DNA from: Paracoccus onubensis
GTDB taxonomy: Bacteria > Pseudomonadota > Alphaproteobacteria > Rhodobacterales > Rhodobacteraceae
Assembly (NCBI RefSeq): GCF_003591515.1
Contig: NZ_QZCG01000002.1
Coordinates: forward strand, 372,001 to 436,000
Direction of reading: 5' to 3'
Length of the DNA stretch: 64,000 nucleotides
In this document: positions 9,255 to 20,330 of the stretch, one piece after another
Layout of the letters: each line of letters begins with the position of its first letter
Position numbering within the stretch: the first letter of the stretch is position 1
Program-made: the position numbers and the translations under genes
Notes under the pieces: generated by a model
What the model was told of the DNA's origin: nothing
The model's input: the letters and a program-made list of their open reading frames with translations, nothing else
Databases searched by the model: none

Positions 9255-10973
9255 TTACTGTCTTTCGCCTTTGAAACGCTCTGCCCATTCTTCGCGCTGG
9301 TCATCGGTGATCTTGGCGAACAGCACTTCGGGCACCGTGAAAGCATGGCCTGCAGGCAGCGCGGCCAGAGCCTTTTGCAGATCGCCGGGCCAGTCAGCAT
9401 TGTCAGTCTGCATCGCTTCCAGCATCGCTTTCGAGGCGAAGGGAATGAAAGGGGCAGACAGGACGGCATAGAGACGGATCAGGTTCAGACCCAGCCGTAC
9501 CTGCATCGCCGCCTTTTCAGGATCGGCCTTGAAAGTGGCCCAGGGCGCTGCAGCTTGCAGATATTCGTTGCCCAGCACCCAGATCGCACGCAATTCCGAA
9601 GCCGAGCGGCGAACCTCCATCCGGTTCATGCTGGTTTCATAGGCCCGGACACGGGTGGTCAATGCGTCGATCAGCCGGTCTTCATCGGGACCGAAGGCGC
9701 CGCCTTCGGGCACCGCTTCGCCGAATTTCGAGCGGCAGAACTTGGTGATCCGGCTGACGAAATTCCCCAGCACATCGGCCAGATCCTTGTTCACGGATTG
9801 CTGGAAATTTTCCCATGTGAATTCGCTGTCGCCGGATTCGGGAGCATGGGACAGAAGCCACCAGCGCCAGTAATCGGCAGGCAGGATTTCAAGTGCATGG
9901 TCCATGAAGACGCCACGCCCCTGAGAGGTACTGAACTGTCCGCCGTCATAGGTCAGGTAGTTGAAGGACTTGATGTAATCGACCATCTTCCACGGCTCGC
10001 CCGAACCGATCAGCGTGACCGGGAAGCTGAGCGTATGGAAAGGAACATTATCCTTGCCCATGAACTGGGTATAAGTGACGTCATCCGCGCCTTCATCGGT
10101 GCGCCACCAGCCGCGCCAATCGGCTTCGGCTTTGTCATTCGCGTCGGCCCATTCGGCGGTTGCGGCGATATATTCGATGGGTGCGTCGAACCAGACATAG
10201 AAGACCTTGCCCTCCATTCCCGGCCAATCCTGATCTCCGCGTTTGACCGGCACGCCCCAGTTCAGATCACGGGTAATGCCGCGATCCTGCAAGCCGTCTC
10301 CGTCATTCAGCCATTTCTTCGCAATCGACGTGGTCAGGATCGGCCAGTCGGTCTTTGAATCGATCCATGTCGCGATATCATCTTTCAGTGCGGATTGCCG
10401 CAGATAGAGATGCCGGGTCTCGCGCACCTCCAGATTGGTGCTGCCGCTGATGGCAGAGCGCGGGTCGATCAGGTCGGTGGGATCAAGCTGCTTGGTGCAG
10501 TTTTCGCATTGATCGCCACGCGCCTTGTCATAGCCGCAATTCGGACAGGTGCCCTCGATATAGCGGTCGGGCAGGAAGCGGCCGTCATCGATGGAATAGA
10601 CCTGTTTCTCGCTGACTTCGCGGATATAGCCGCGATCCGCCAGCTTTCCTGCGAAATGCTGGGTCAGCACGCGGTTGCGGTCGCTGGAGGAGCGTCCGTA
10701 ATGATCGAAAGACAGGCCGAAGCCCCGCGCCAGCGCAGATTGTTCGCCATGCATCCGGGCACAGTAATCGGCCACGGGCTCGCCGGTCTTGGCGGCAGCA
10801 AGCTCGGCCGGGGTGCCATGCTCGTCGGTGGCGCAGATGAACATCACCTCATGCCCGCGCCCCCGCAGGTAACGGGCATAAAGATCGGCGGGCAATTGCG
10901 AGCCGACGAGGTTTCCCAGATGCTTGATACCGTTGATATAGGGCAGGGCAGATGTAATGAGATGGCGGGCCAT
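9255..10973 (-). CDS. metG: Methionyl-tRNA synthetase MetG
   Basis: 572 residues, class I aminoacyl-tRNA synthetase of the type without the C-terminal tRNA-binding extension. HIGH-like HLGN follows LPYINGIK near the start; a zinc knuckle [17 protein letters not shown] lies near 140-160; the KMSKS-like loop is FSTSQG. Charges tRNA-Met with methionine. It stands alone between the repeat at 9215 and the thioesterase gene. Confidence 0.97.
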   Translation of the reverse strand: MARHLITSALPYINGIKHLGNLVGSQLPADLYARYLRGRGHEVMFICATDEHGTPAELAAAKTGEPVADYCARMHGEQSALARGFGLSFDHYGRSSSDRNRVLTQHFAGKLADRGYIREVSEKQVYSIDDGRFLPDRYIEGTCPNCGYDKARGDQCENCTKQLDPTDLIDPRSAISGSTNLEVRETRHLYLRQSALKDDIATWIDSKTDWPILTTSIAKKWLNDGDGLQDRGITRDLNWGVPVKRGDQDWPGMEGKVFYVWFDAPIEYIAATAEWADANDKAEADWRGWWRTDEGADDVTYTQFMGKDNVPFHTLSFPVTLIGSGEPWKMVDYIKSFNYLTYDGGQFSTSQGRGVFMDHALEILPADYWRWWLLSHAPESGDSEFTWENFQQSVNKDLADVLGNFVSRITKFCRSKFGEAVPEGGAFGPDEDRLIDALTTRVRAYETSMNRMEVRRSASELRAIWVLGNEYLQAAAPWATFKADPEKAAMQVRLGLNLIRLYAVLSAPFIPFASKAMLEAMQTDNADWPGDLQKALAALPAGHAFTVPEVLFAKITDDQREEWAERFKGERQ

Positions 10974-11033
10974 ATTCGCGTCCTTTGTAACGGCGCTTAT
11001 CTAGCCGCGATGGCGGGCGAATGAAAGTGGTGA

Positions 11034-11471
11034 TCAGGCCCGGGAGCCGCCGGGTCCGCCGGAGACGCGAACGATAGTCCCTTGGGCAACCGCGCAGAGC
11101 GTTTCGCGATCGTCATCCACAGACCAGATCCGGCATTGGCAGATGGCCTGCTTTCCGGAGACCGAAACCGCTTCGGCCTGGGCTCGTAATCGCGCGCCCT
11201 TTGCAGGGCGGGCGTAATTGATCTTGAATTCAGAGGTCAGGGCATCGTCGTTCAGTGCCATGCCCCCGGCGAAAGTCAATGAATTGTCGGCCAGATAGGA
11301 AATCACGCCGCCATGTGCAAAACCATGCTGCTGCTGTAATTCCCTGCGCAGCGGTAACTCCATGGTCACGCCGCTTTCGGACGCTTCGATGAGTTCGGCC
11401 CCAAGCAATTGCGTAAAGGGTTGGCTCGCGAAGATCCGGCGAGCCAGTTCGGGCATCGAAGATCGATCCAT
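11034..11471 (-). CDS. PaaI-family hotdog thioesterase
   Basis: 145 residues from the ATG at 11471, which has an AGGGGAC ribosome site; the ORF extends further upstream but that part lacks coding character. Hotdog-fold signature QQQHGFAHGGVISYLADNSLTFAGG, with the HGG motif that binds the thioester, followed by INYARPAKGARLRAQAE. Probably hydrolyses acyl- or aryl-CoA thioesters in the cytoplasm; substrate cannot be told. Lies between maeB and metG, all on the minus strand. Confidence 0.85.
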   Translation of the reverse strand: MDRSSMPELARRIFASQPFTQLLGAELIEASESGVTMELPLRRELQQQHGFAHGGVISYLADNSLTFAGGMALNDDALTSEFKINYARPAKGARLRAQAEAVSVSGKQAICQCRIWSVDDDRETLCAVAQGTIVRVSGGPGGSRA

Positions 11472-11651
11472 GACGCGTCCCCTGAATGAGCCTTGGACAT
11501 ATGATGAATGTGGCGAGCCAAGCCCGTTCTTTTTGCGGACAGTCCCGGCTTCCTGCAACAGGAACGTCGGGGAAGGTTCGTAAACGCCTTTGCACGGGCA
11601 ACCCGCAGCATTCATCCCCAAGACGGGATGGGCGCTGCGGGTTGCAAGGAC

Positions 11652-13931
11652 TCAGCGGTAATGGGCGACCGGGGTGCCCGCCAGCACGCTCATGTTCAAC
11701 AGGCCGCGCGTGGTGATCGACGAGGTGACGATATGGGCGCGGTTACCCATGCCCATGAGGATCGGCCCGACTTCCAGCCCGTTCGCACACATCTTCAACG
11801 CATTGCGTACACCGGATGCGGTGTCTGTACCCGGGAAAACCAGAACATTCGCCTTGCCTTCCAGCTTCGAGCCCGGGAAAATCCGTTCCCGCAATTCGGG
11901 ATTGATCGCCGCATCGACCTGCATTTCGCCATCATACATGAAATCGGGCTTCTGCGCATCGAGAAGCGCGATCGCATCACGCATCTTGCGGCCGGTATAG
12001 GAATCCATATTGCCGAATTGCGAATGAGCGCACAAAGCGATTCGCGGAGTAAGACCAAAGCGGCGGACATGGCGGGCGGCGCCGATGACGGTATCGGCGA
12101 CCTGCTGCGGCGTGGGATCGTTATGGCATTGCGTATCGGTGATGAAGAGCGGGCCATCCTCGAGAATGATCATCGACAATGCGCCAATGGGCCGCAGCCC
12201 GTCACGGGCCAGGACATTCTGGATGTATTGCAGATGCCACTTATATTGCCCGAAGGTGCCGCAGATCATGCTGTCGGCCTCTTGCCGGTGCACCATGACC
12301 GCGCCGATGGCTGTCGTATTGGTGCGCATGATCGCACGGGCGATATCCGGACTGACCCCGCGTCGCGCCATGAGTTGATGATAGGTTTCCCAGTAATCAC
12401 GGTAACGGGGATCGTTTTCGGGGTTCACGATCTCGAAATCCCGCTCGGGCCGGATCGGCAGCCCCGCGCGTTCCGCCCGCATCGTGATGACCTCGGGCCG
12501 TCCGATCAGGATCGGCGCATCGGTCGTTTCCTCCAGCATCGCATTGGCGGCGCGCAGCACCCGTTCATCCTCGCCCTCGGCGAAAACGATGCGCCGCGTC
12601 GCGGTTGCAGCTGCTTCGAAGACCGGACGCATGATCATGGCCGAACGGAAGACCGAGCCGTCCAGCTTGCGCTTATAGGCTTCCAGATCCTCGATCGGGC
12701 GGGTGGCGACGCCGGTATCCATCGCCGCCTTCGCCACTGCCGAGGAAACGACGCCGACCAACCGCGGATCGAAAGGTTTCGGGATCAGGTATTCGGGCCC
12801 GAAGGTCAGGGTTTCGCCATGATAGGCGGCTGCGGCTTCGGCTGCCGTGGTGGTACGGGCAAGCGCGGCGATGCCTTCGACACAGGCGATCTGCATCTCG
12901 TCATTGATCGTGGTCGCGCCTACATCCAGCGCTCCCCGGAAAATGAAGGGGAAGCACAGAACGTTATTGACCTGATTGGGAAAATCGCTGCGTCCGGTAG
13001 CGATGATCGCATCGGGCGCAACCTTCCGGGCCTCGTCCGGCAGGATTTCCGGGATGGGATTGGCCAGCGCGAAGATGATCGGCGCCTTGCACATCTTCGC
13101 CACCATCTCCGATTTCAGCACGCCGGGCCCGGAAAGGCCAAGGAACAAATCCGCACCTTCGATCACCTCGTCCAGTTCCCGCTTGTCCGAGTTCTGGGCG
13201 AAGGCCTGTTTCTGCGGGTTCATGTCTTCGGTCCGGCCATCGTAAACCAGCCCGTTGATATCGCAAAGCCAGACATTCTCGCGCTTGACGCCAAGTTTCA
13301 GCAGCATGTTGAGGCAGGCGATTCCCGCCGCGCCGCCGCCGGTCGAGACGACCTTGATATCCTCGAACCTCTTGCCCGCCACGCGCAGCGCATTATGCGC
13401 CGCAGCACCCACGACGATGGCGGTGCCGTGCTGGTCATCGTGGAAAACCGGAATGTTCATCCGCTCGCGGCAGATTCTCTCGACGATGAAGCAATCGGGG
13501 GCCTTGATATCTTCAAGATTGATCGCCCCGAATGTGGGTTCCAGCGAACAGACGATCTCAGCCAGTTTTTCGGGGTCTGACTGATCTATCTCGATGTCGA
13601 AACAGTCGATATTGGCGAATTTTTTGAAAAGGACCGCCTTGCCCTCCATCACCGGTTTGGCGGCCGCCGCGCCGATATTGCCCAGCCCCAGAACCGCCGT
13701 ACCGTTCGAGACAACCGCGACCAGATTCCCGCGCGAGGTATAACGGCTGGCATTGGCCGAATCTGCCTGGATTTCAATGCAGGCTTCGGCGACACCGGGG
13801 GAATAGGCGCGCGACAGGTCGCGGCCATTGGCCAGCGGCTTGGTTGCCCGGATTTCCAGTTTACCCGGTCTTGGGAATTCGTGATAATCAAGTGCGGCTT
13901 GCCGGGCACTGTCCTGCCTGCGATCTTCCAT
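11652..13931 (-). CDS. maeB: NADP-dependent malic enzyme with phosphotransacetylase-like domain
   Basis: 759 residues from the ATG at 13931, preferred over the ATG seven codons upstream because GGAGGGG lies just before it. N-terminal malic enzyme domain ([52 protein letters not shown] in the NAD(P) domain) up to about residue 430, then a C-terminal phosphotransacetylase-like domain that in this family regulates rather than transfers acetyl. Converts malate to pyruvate, CO2 and NADPH. Divergent from the cdd operon with a spacer of 134 bases. Confidence 0.96.
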   Translation of the reverse strand: MEDRRQDSARQAALDYHEFPRPGKLEIRATKPLANGRDLSRAYSPGVAEACIEIQADSANASRYTSRGNLVAVVSNGTAVLGLGNIGAAAAKPVMEGKAVLFKKFANIDCFDIEIDQSDPEKLAEIVCSLEPTFGAINLEDIKAPDCFIVERICRERMNIPVFHDDQHGTAIVVGAAAHNALRVAGKRFEDIKVVSTGGGAAGIACLNMLLKLGVKRENVWLCDINGLVYDGRTEDMNPQKQAFAQNSDKRELDEVIEGADLFLGLSGPGVLKSEMVAKMCKAPIIFALANPIPEILPDEARKVAPDAIIATGRSDFPNQVNNVLCFPFIFRGALDVGATTINDEMQIACVEGIAALARTTTAAEAAAAYHGETLTFGPEYLIPKPFDPRLVGVVSSAVAKAAMDTGVATRPIEDLEAYKRKLDGSVFRSAMIMRPVFEAAATATRRIVFAEGEDERVLRAANAMLEETTDAPILIGRPEVITMRAERAGLPIRPERDFEIVNPENDPRYRDYWETYHQLMARRGVSPDIARAIMRTNTTAIGAVMVHRQEADSMICGTFGQYKWHLQYIQNVLARDGLRPIGALSMIILEDGPLFITDTQCHNDPTPQQVADTVIGAARHVRRFGLTPRIALCAHSQFGNMDSYTGRKMRDAIALLDAQKPDFMYDGEMQVDAAINPELRERIFPGSKLEGKANVLVFPGTDTASGVRNALKMCANGLEVGPILMGMGNRAHIVTSSITTRGLLNMSVLAGTPVAHYR

Positions 13932-14065
13932 ATTTGCCCCTCCGGTTTTCATATTAGTTCACCGTTAAACCATTTCTGCGGCGGGGAACAGGAGGGTTCA
14001 GCTTGCGTTATGTGCCGATGGGCGCAAAACTCGTAAAAATTTTGACAGTAAAGGAGCAGCAAGCC

Positions 14066-14461
14066 ATGTCATTACTGGATGCCGCACGAGAGGTGCGCGA
14101 GGCGGCATATGCTCCTTATTCCCGATTCAAGGTTGGCGCCGCGATTCGCAGCGTCTCGGGCGAGGTCTATCGCGGCTGCAATGTGGAAAACGTTGCCTAT
14201 CCCGAAGGCACCTGCGCCGAGGCCGGCGCAATCGCGGCGATGGTCGCCGCCGGAGAGACCGAACTGATCGAGGTCGCGGTGATCGCCGACAGCCCGTCCC
14301 CCGTGCCGCCTTGTGGGGGATGCCGCCAGAAACTGGCCGAGTTCGGGCATGCCGATACGCCGGTTCTGCTGGCGACGGTGTCGGGCGCAACGCTTTCGAC
14401 GACGATCGGGGAATTGCTGCCCGGGCGCTTCGATGCCGCCCATATGGGCAACGCCACATGA
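14066..14461 (+). CDS. cdd: Cytidine deaminase
   Basis: 131 residues from the ATG at 14066, nine bases after AAGGAG; the longer frame upstream is not needed. Zinc-dependent deaminase signature in two parts: TCAEAGAI (catalytic Cys and Glu) and PPCGGCRQKLAEF (two zinc cysteines). NVENVAYPEG binds the nucleoside. Deaminates cytidine and deoxycytidine to uridine and deoxyuridine. First gene of a five-gene salvage operon; its stop overlaps the deoA start (ATGA). Confidence 0.95.
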   Translation: MSLLDAAREVREAAYAPYSRFKVGAAIRSVSGEVYRGCNVENVAYPEGTCAEAGAIAAMVAAGETELIEVAVIADSPSPVPPCGGCRQKLAEFGHADTPVLLATVSGATLSTTIGELLPGRFDAAHMGNAT

Positions 14462-15747
14462 CCGATCCGCGCAGTGTCATTGCCGCTTTGCGCGACGGGC
14501 GGGGGCTTGATGGCTCGGGCGCGGCTCTGATTGCGCAGGGATTGGCGGACGGTTCGGTAACGGACGCTCAGGCGGGGGCATTCGCCATGGCCGTGCTGAC
14601 GCGCGGGGCTGGCGAAAAGGGACGGGTAGCCCTGACCCGGGCGATGCGCGATTCGGGCCATGTGATGAGCTGGGAACTGCCGGGGCCGATCGTGGACAAG
14701 CACTCGACCGGCGGCATCGGGGATACGGTCAGTCTGATCCTCGCCCCGCTTCTGGCGGCAAGCGGGGTGTTCGTTCCGATGATCTCGGGGCGCGGGCTGG
14801 GCCATACGGGTGGAACATTGGACAAGCTGGAAGCGATTCCCGGATATATTTGCGACCAATCCGAGGAACAGTTTCGTCGGATCGTTGCGAATTGCGGCTG
14901 CGCCATCGTGGCGGCAACCACGGATTTCGCACCCGCCGACCGCCGACTTTACGCGATCCGCGACGAATCAGGCACGGTCGAATCCATCGACCTGATCACC
15001 GCGTCGATTCTGTCCAAGAAGCTGGCGGCGGGGCTGGATGCGCTGGTGCTGGACGTCAAGGCGGGCTCCGGGGCATTCATGCCCAGGCCCGAGGCATCCG
15101 AACGGCTGGCCCGGGCGCTTGTACAGACGGCGAACGGGGCAGGGTGCCGGACTTCGGCCCTGATTACCGATATGGATCAGCCATTGGCGTATAGCGCCGG
15201 AAACGCACTTGAGGTTGCCGAGGCGATCCGGGTTCTGCGCGGCGAAAAGGGTGCATTGCGTGACCTGTCCCTTGCGCTGTCGGCGGAATGCCTGCGTTTG
15301 TCCGGGCAAGACGCCAATCGGTTGGAGCAGGTGTTGGACAGCGGCGCGGCTGCCGAGGCTTTCGGCCGCATGATTGCCGCGCAAGGCGGCCCTGCTGATC
15401 TGCTTGACCGATCCGATGCTTATCTGGTTGCCGCTCCGGTCATCCGTCCGGTTATGGCTCATGCCGGAGCGGTTTCGGCGATTGACGTCACGGCGCTGGG
15501 TCATGCCGTTGTCGCCCTTGGCGGCGGGCGTGTCCGGGCAGATGAAAGGATCGATCATCGGGTCGGCCTGTCCGCGCTTGCCAAGCTGGGCGATGCGGTT
15601 GGCCCCGATGCCCCCATAGCCATGGTTCATGCAGCTGATGATACCGCGGCCGATATTGCCATTGCGGCGGTTCAGGCCTCCTATCGGATCGGCGCGCCGG
15701 CAGCGGTCGGACCTCTGATCCGCGACAGGATCGGCGGCGATGATTAG
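14458..15747 (+). CDS. deoA: Thymidine phosphorylase
   Basis: 429 residues from the ATG overlapping the cdd stop. Shows the family signature VDKHSTGGIGDTVSL and SGRGLGHTGGTLDKLEAIPG, with VLDVKAGSGAFM in the second half. Phosphorolysis of thymidine or deoxyuridine yields the base and deoxyribose-1-phosphate, which the next enzyme, DeoB, converts to the 5-phosphate. Second gene of the operon. Confidence 0.96.
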   Translation: MTDPRSVIAALRDGRGLDGSGAALIAQGLADGSVTDAQAGAFAMAVLTRGAGEKGRVALTRAMRDSGHVMSWELPGPIVDKHSTGGIGDTVSLILAPLLAASGVFVPMISGRGLGHTGGTLDKLEAIPGYICDQSEEQFRRIVANCGCAIVAATTDFAPADRRLYAIRDESGTVESIDLITASILSKKLAAGLDALVLDVKAGSGAFMPRPEASERLARALVQTANGAGCRTSALITDMDQPLAYSAGNALEVAEAIRVLRGEKGALRDLSLALSAECLRLSGQDANRLEQVLDSGAAAEAFGRMIAAQGGPADLLDRSDAYLVAAPVIRPVMAHAGAVSAIDVTALGHAVVALGGGRVRADERIDHRVGLSALAKLGDAVGPDAPIAMVHAADDTAADIAIAAVQASYRIGAPAAVGPLIRDRIGGDD

Positions 15748-15854
15748 AGCAGTGTTCAGAGCAATCGGCCAACCGGTCTCTGGTGCGGCCGCGCGTGAGG
15801 GCAGGATGGCCCGCTTCGACCCGATGCGAAAAACCTTGTTATATGGAAATATCG

Positions 15855-17042
15855 ATGCCGGATAAACGCGCATTCCTGATCGTCATGGATTCCGTCGGCA
15901 TCGGCGGTGCGCCTGACGCCGACCGTTTCTTTAATGACGGCAAGCCGGATACCGGCGCGAATACCCTTGGCCATATCGCGCAGGCGCAGCCCTTGCGGAT
16001 GCCCAATCTGGCTCGGCTGGGACTGGGCGCCGCCATCCGATTGGCTTCGGGACTGGAGGCACCGGGACTGGGTGCCGCTCCTCAGGGACTCTGGGGCGCC
16101 GCGACCGAGATGTCCAAGGGCAAGGACACGCCCTCGGGGCATTGGGAAATTGCAGGCGCGCCGGTTCCATGGGAATGGCATTATTTCCCCAAGACCATCC
16201 CGGCCTTTCCGCCAGAAGTCACCGCGCGCCTTTGCGAACTGGCCGGGACCGAGGGGATATTGGCGAATTGCCACGCCTCTGGCACACAGGTGATCGAGGA
16301 CTTCGGCGAAGCGCATATTCGTACCGGCTGGCCGATCTGTTACACCTCGGTCGATAGCGTGTTGCAGATCGCCGCACATGAAAAGCATTTCGGTCTCGAC
16401 CGTCTGCTTGCACTCTGCCAGAGCATCGCGCCAATGCTGCATGACATGCGGCTGGGCAGAGTAATCGCACGGCCCTTTATCGGCGAGCGCCCCGGCGAGT
16501 TCAAACGGACTCCAAACCGCCGCGATTTCGCTATCGCGCCTCCATCGGATACCATTCTGGACATCGCGGAAAAGTCAGGCCGCCTCACCCATGCCATCGG
16601 CAAGATCGGCGATATCTTCAGTCATCGCGGCATCACTCATCTCCATAAGGGAAAATCCGATGCCGATCTTTCCGATCATCTTGTCAGGCTGGGACATGAG
16701 GCGGAATCCGGCAGCCTGACCTTCGCCAATTTCGTCGAATTCGACATGAATTTCGGCCATCGCCGCGATATTCCCGGCTATGCGGCACAGCTTGAATGGT
16801 TCGATCGGGTGGCGGGCCGCCTGATCGATTGCCTGCGGCCCGGCGATCTTGCCATTTTCACTGCCGATCACGGCAATGATCCAAGCTGGTCCGGTACCGA
16901 TCACACACGTGAACGGGTTCCGGTTCTGGGCGCAGGACTGGGGCAGAAAGCAATCGGACAGGTGGGGTTCTCGGATATCGGCGCTTCTGTCATGGCGCAT
17001 CTGGACCTGCCTGCGCCGCAACATGGAAGGTCGTTCCTGTGA
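15855..17042 (+). CDS. deoB: Phosphopentomutase
   Basis: 395 residues from ATG 15855 (MPDKRAFLIVMDSVGIGGAPDA); an ATG 12 bases upstream is an alternative, and ribosome sites are weak for both. Alkaline-phosphatase-superfamily metal residues are visible in MDSVGIG and in IFTADHGNDPSWSGTDHTRE. Interconverts (deoxy)ribose 1- and 5-phosphates. About 107 bases separate it from deoA, the only gap in the operon; its stop overlaps the GTG start of add. No deoC aldolase is present here. Confidence 0.95.
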   Translation: MPDKRAFLIVMDSVGIGGAPDADRFFNDGKPDTGANTLGHIAQAQPLRMPNLARLGLGAAIRLASGLEAPGLGAAPQGLWGAATEMSKGKDTPSGHWEIAGAPVPWEWHYFPKTIPAFPPEVTARLCELAGTEGILANCHASGTQVIEDFGEAHIRTGWPICYTSVDSVLQIAAHEKHFGLDRLLALCQSIAPMLHDMRLGRVIARPFIGERPGEFKRTPNRRDFAIAPPSDTILDIAEKSGRLTHAIGKIGDIFSHRGITHLHKGKSDADLSDHLVRLGHEAESGSLTFANFVEFDMNFGHRRDIPGYAAQLEWFDRVAGRLIDCLRPGDLAIFTADHGNDPSWSGTDHTRERVPVLGAGLGQKAIGQVGFSDIGASVMAHLDLPAPQHGRSFL

Positions 17043-17998
17043 AGAAGATCGAACTTCACCTGCATCTTGAAGGGGCCGCGCCCGCATCCTTCATCCGCGG
17101 CCTCGCCGCCGAGAAACATACCGATCTGTCGGGGGCATTCGATGCCCACGGGCATTATGCCTATCGCGATTTCGCCGAATTTCTCCGCGTCTACGAAGCC
17201 GCCACCAGCGTCCTGCAAACCCCGCAGGATTACGCCCGGCTGCTGGCCGAAGTGCTGGAACGTTCCGCCGAGCAGGGCGTCATCTATACCGAGCTTTTCG
17301 TTTCGCCCGAATTCTGCGGCGGCGCGGATTTGCCCGCATGGCGCGATTATCTTGCCGCCATGACCGAGGTGGCAGCAAGGATGCGTCTTCAGGGCATCGA
17401 CAGCCGCGGAATTGTCACCGCGATTCGCCACTTCGGCCCCGAACGCGCCCGTAAATCCGCCATTTGCGCTGCCGAAACGGCGGGCGAATGGATTACCGGA
17501 TTCGGTATGGGTGGAGCGGAATCCGTGGGCCGTGCGACTGATTACGCATGGAGCTTTGACTGCGCGCGCGAGACCGGGTTGGGCCTGACCTGTCACGCAG
17601 GGGAATGGGGCGGGCCAGACAGCATCCGCGACGCATTGGCCCTTGGCGTGTCGCGCATTGGCCATGGCGTGCGCGCCATTGACGATCCGGCGCTGGTTCG
17701 TGATCTCGCGGCGCGTGAAACGGTGCTGGAGGTTTGCCCCGGCTCGAATATCGCGCTTGGCCTTTGGCCGGGCTGGGCCGCGCATCCCATTGCCCGGTTG
17801 CTGGACGCCGGGGTGAAACTGACCATCTCGACCGACGATCCACCATTTTTCCACACCACCATGCGCCATGAATATGCGCGCCTTGCCGATGCTTTCGGTT
17901 GGGGCGAACGGGAATTCACGCAAATGAATCAATGGGCCATTGACGCCGCCTTCTGCGACGAGGAAACACGTGCGCGGCTGAGAAAGGAGTTCACGTGA
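17039..17998 (+). CDS. add: Adenosine deaminase
   Basis: 319 residues with a GTG start overlapping the deoB stop. TIM-barrel amidohydrolase: zinc ligands in [10 protein letters not shown], catalytic segment [10 protein letters not shown] (His and Glu), and STDDPPFF with the metal aspartate. Deaminates adenosine and deoxyadenosine to inosine forms. A related adenine deaminase is possible, but the nucleoside salvage operon favours adenosine. GTG start and overlap imply translational coupling. Confidence 0.9.
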   Translation: MKKIELHLHLEGAAPASFIRGLAAEKHTDLSGAFDAHGHYAYRDFAEFLRVYEAATSVLQTPQDYARLLAEVLERSAEQGVIYTELFVSPEFCGGADLPAWRDYLAAMTEVAARMRLQGIDSRGIVTAIRHFGPERARKSAICAAETAGEWITGFGMGGAESVGRATDYAWSFDCARETGLGLTCHAGEWGGPDSIRDALALGVSRIGHGVRAIDDPALVRDLAARETVLEVCPGSNIALGLWPGWAAHPIARLLDAGVKLTISTDDPPFFHTTMRHEYARLADAFGWGEREFTQMNQWAIDAAFCDEETRARLRKEFT

Positions 17999-18630
17999 AC
18001 AAACAGCACCTGACGATCATCAATCATCCGCTGGTCCAGCACAAGCTGACGATCATGCGCAAGAAGGAGGTCTCGACCGCGGGATTCCGCAGACTCCTGC
18101 GTGAAATCAGCCTGCTTCTGGCCTATGAGGTCACGCGGGAACTGGAACTGACGACCACCACGATCGAGACTCCGATCTGCGAGATGCAGGCCCCTACGCT
18201 CGAGGGCAAGAAACTGGCACTGATCTCGATCCTGCGGGCCGGCAACGGATTGCTTGACGGGATCCTTGAATTGATCCCCGGTGCGCGCGTGGGGTTCGTC
18301 GGGTTGTATCGCGACCCCGAGACGCTTCAGCCGGTGGAATATTACTGCAAGGTGCCGAATGCGCTTGATGCCCGCATGACCATCGTCGTCGATCCGATGC
18401 TGGCAACGGGAAATTCCTCGGTCGCGGCTATCGACAAGCTGAAGGAGCATGGCGCGAAAAACCTGCGTTTCCTGTGCCTTCTGGCCGCGCCCGAAGGGGT
18501 GGAGCGGATGCGGCAGGCGCATCCCGATGTGCCGGTCTTTACCGCCGCGCTGGATGAGAGGCTGGACGATCACGGCTATATCGTGCCCGGGCTTGGCGAT
18601 GCCGGCGACCGGATGTTCGGCACGAAATAG
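17995..18630 (+). CDS. upp: Uracil phosphoribosyltransferase
   Basis: 211 residues, GTG start overlapping the add stop and preceded by AGAAAGGAG. PRPP-binding motif [12 protein letters not shown] and C-terminal [15 protein letters not shown] are diagnostic. Makes UMP from uracil and PRPP, so it recaptures the base released from uridine or deoxyuridine. Last gene of the salvage operon. Confidence 0.97.
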   Translation: MNKQHLTIINHPLVQHKLTIMRKKEVSTAGFRRLLREISLLLAYEVTRELELTTTTIETPICEMQAPTLEGKKLALISILRAGNGLLDGILELIPGARVGFVGLYRDPETLQPVEYYCKVPNALDARMTIVVDPMLATGNSSVAAIDKLKEHGAKNLRFLCLLAAPEGVERMRQAHPDVPVFTAALDERLDDHGYIVPGLGDAGDRMFGTK

Positions 18631-18701
18631 AGGCGCATTAAGCGTTTGTTCAAAGTTCCGGATTATCCACTGGCCATAAGATGAATCTGCGCAGGTGGCC
18701 A

Positions 18702-19706
18702 ATGCGGTATGTCCGGGGCTTGTTGTTTCTGTTGATTGCCTCTGTTGCGCAGGCGGCCCCTTCACCTGCGCCGCCGGGGGATTTTTCGGGTGATCAGTAT
18801 ATCGACGGGGCGGGTTGCGTCTTCAACCGTGCCGGCGGACGATGGATTGCCCGGACCGATCGCGCTGGCAAAGCCGTCTGCGGCTTTCCCTCCAGCCTTT
18901 CGGCGCGCCGGACCGATCCGGATGCCGAAACCGTTCTGGCGCCGCTTCGTCTGCCGGAATCTCCGGATCCTGCGCAATTGCTGCGGGAACAACTGGCCGG
19001 TGAACTGCGTCAGGGCGAGTTTGTCACCGATCCGCGACAGGCCGAGGAACGGCGTGAACCGGAAATTCCCGATGCCGGCCATGATCTGATCGCCGAGGCA
19101 CAGGCAAGGCTGAAATTGCGCGCCGCGATCGGTGCGAAGCTTGCGAGCCGTCCGGCCGATTCGGCTCTTTGTGCACGGTTGGGCTATGTTCCCGATCCGG
19201 TTCCACATCCGATTCCGGGGGGCGATGTGCTGTCCGGATTTTGTCGCGGTCAACGTCCCGCAGTGCCAGAAGCGCATATTCTTCCGGGGAAGCGGCTGGA
19301 CCGAGAAGGGGAGATTATGCCCCGAACTGCACCCGCAGTACGGCAAGCATCGGTGGCGTCTGACACGCAGCTACCGGTCAGGCGGCCCATGCGTGATAGC
19401 GCGGCACCCGGCAAGGCAGCTCCGGTCGGGAAGGCTAAGCCAGCCGCGCCGCGCCGTGATCCTGTTCCAGAGCTGATTCCGGCATCGGCGCGCTATGTTC
19501 AGATTGGTGCGTTTTCCAATGACGTCAGCTCGGAACCGGCCATCCGGCATTTATCCGCATTGGGCTATCCGGTCGCGCGGGCTTATCGACAGGGCGCGGA
19601 CCGGAAATCACGAGTCATCCTGGCGGGTCCGTTTGACGATCGCCGATCGCTGGTGGCCGCACTGAACCTGTTGCGAAACAAAGGATACCGGGCGGTCGCG
19701 CGTTGA
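18702..19706 (+). CDS. Exported SPOR-domain protein
   Basis: 334 residues from the ATG at 18702, chosen because AGGTGG lies six bases upstream and the product then begins with a clean signal peptide (MRYVRGLLFLLIASVAQA); an ATG at 18681 is the alternative. The middle is Pro/Ala/Arg-rich and low complexity. The C-terminal 75 residues (YVQIGAFSNDVSSEPAIRHL ... VILAGPFDDRRSLVAALNLL) form a SPOR domain, which binds denuded peptidoglycan at division sites. Likely periplasmic, linked to cell division or wall turnover. Confidence 0.85.
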   Translation: MRYVRGLLFLLIASVAQAAPSPAPPGDFSGDQYIDGAGCVFNRAGGRWIARTDRAGKAVCGFPSSLSARRTDPDAETVLAPLRLPESPDPAQLLREQLAGELRQGEFVTDPRQAEERREPEIPDAGHDLIAEAQARLKLRAAIGAKLASRPADSALCARLGYVPDPVPHPIPGGDVLSGFCRGQRPAVPEAHILPGKRLDREGEIMPRTAPAVRQASVASDTQLPVRRPMRDSAAPGKAAPVGKAKPAAPRRDPVPELIPASARYVQIGAFSNDVSSEPAIRHLSALGYPVARAYRQGADRKSRVILAGPFDDRRSLVAALNLLRNKGYRAVAR

Positions 19707-19909
19707 AAAGCACCGGATCGGGCTTGGGGGAGCTCCTCAGATCCCAGAAGAACGCATCTTCGCACGGCCGCCTTGAGGTATGCGACTCGGGCAATGACGG
19801 AAGAAAGCGCATTGCTGCAATGAAGCCGTCTGCGACGAAGTCCGCTTGTATCGGTGACCGGTGAGGAAAATCGGTGCAGGGCATCATCAAAATGACAAAA
19901 AGGGGATAG

Positions 19910-19986
19910 TGGCGCGGTTGACGGGGCTCGAACCCGCGACCCCCGGCGTGACAGGCCGGTACTCTAACCAACTGAGCTACAACCGC
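19910..19986 (-). tRNA. tRNA-Asp (GTC)
   Basis: 77 bases with encoded CCA. Acceptor arms GCGGTTG and CAACCGC, discriminator G, anticodon loop CTGTCAC giving GTC. T arm GGTTCGAGCCC. Identical to the copy 27 bases upstream on the same strand. Confidence 0.97.
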
Positions 19987-20013
19987 GCATTTATCCGGGC
20001 GAAAAGGTGCAAG

Positions 20014-20090
20014 TGGCGCGGTTGACGGGGCTCGAACCCGCGACCCCCGGCGTGACAGGCCGGTACTCTAACCAACTGAGCTACAACCGC
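20014..20090 (-). tRNA. tRNA-Asp (GTC), second copy
   Basis: 77 bases, identical in sequence to the tRNA-Asp at 19910-19986 and on the same strand, so the two are probably cotranscribed from a promoter to the right. Anticodon GTC, CCA encoded. Confidence 0.97.
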
Positions 20091-20330
20091 ACACTCACCT
20101 TCCCCGGCTGATCGCCCGCCGGGGTGAGCGGGGTTTAAGCGTAGCGTGGCGACACGTCAAGACAGCATGGGAAAAAACATCCGTGGATCAGAAGAGAATA
20201 CCCGAGTTGCCTTGTGATGCCGTCCGGGGATGAGTGCCACAAAGCTGATTTTGCACCATCTTCCCGGTATGTCAGACGAAATCGCGGCGTGATAACCGCA
20301 TTTGGTGACAGAGGAAGAGGCAAGCCGCAT

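Noticed and set aside
11508-13580. 690-codon open frame on the plus strand
   Set aside because: Antisense shadow of maeB; composition is artefactual and maeB is fully recognised.
19615-19971. 118-codon minus-strand frame starting MVRVPACHAGGRGFEPRQPRH
   Set aside because: Its start lies inside a tRNA-Asp gene, a well-known source of false ORFs.
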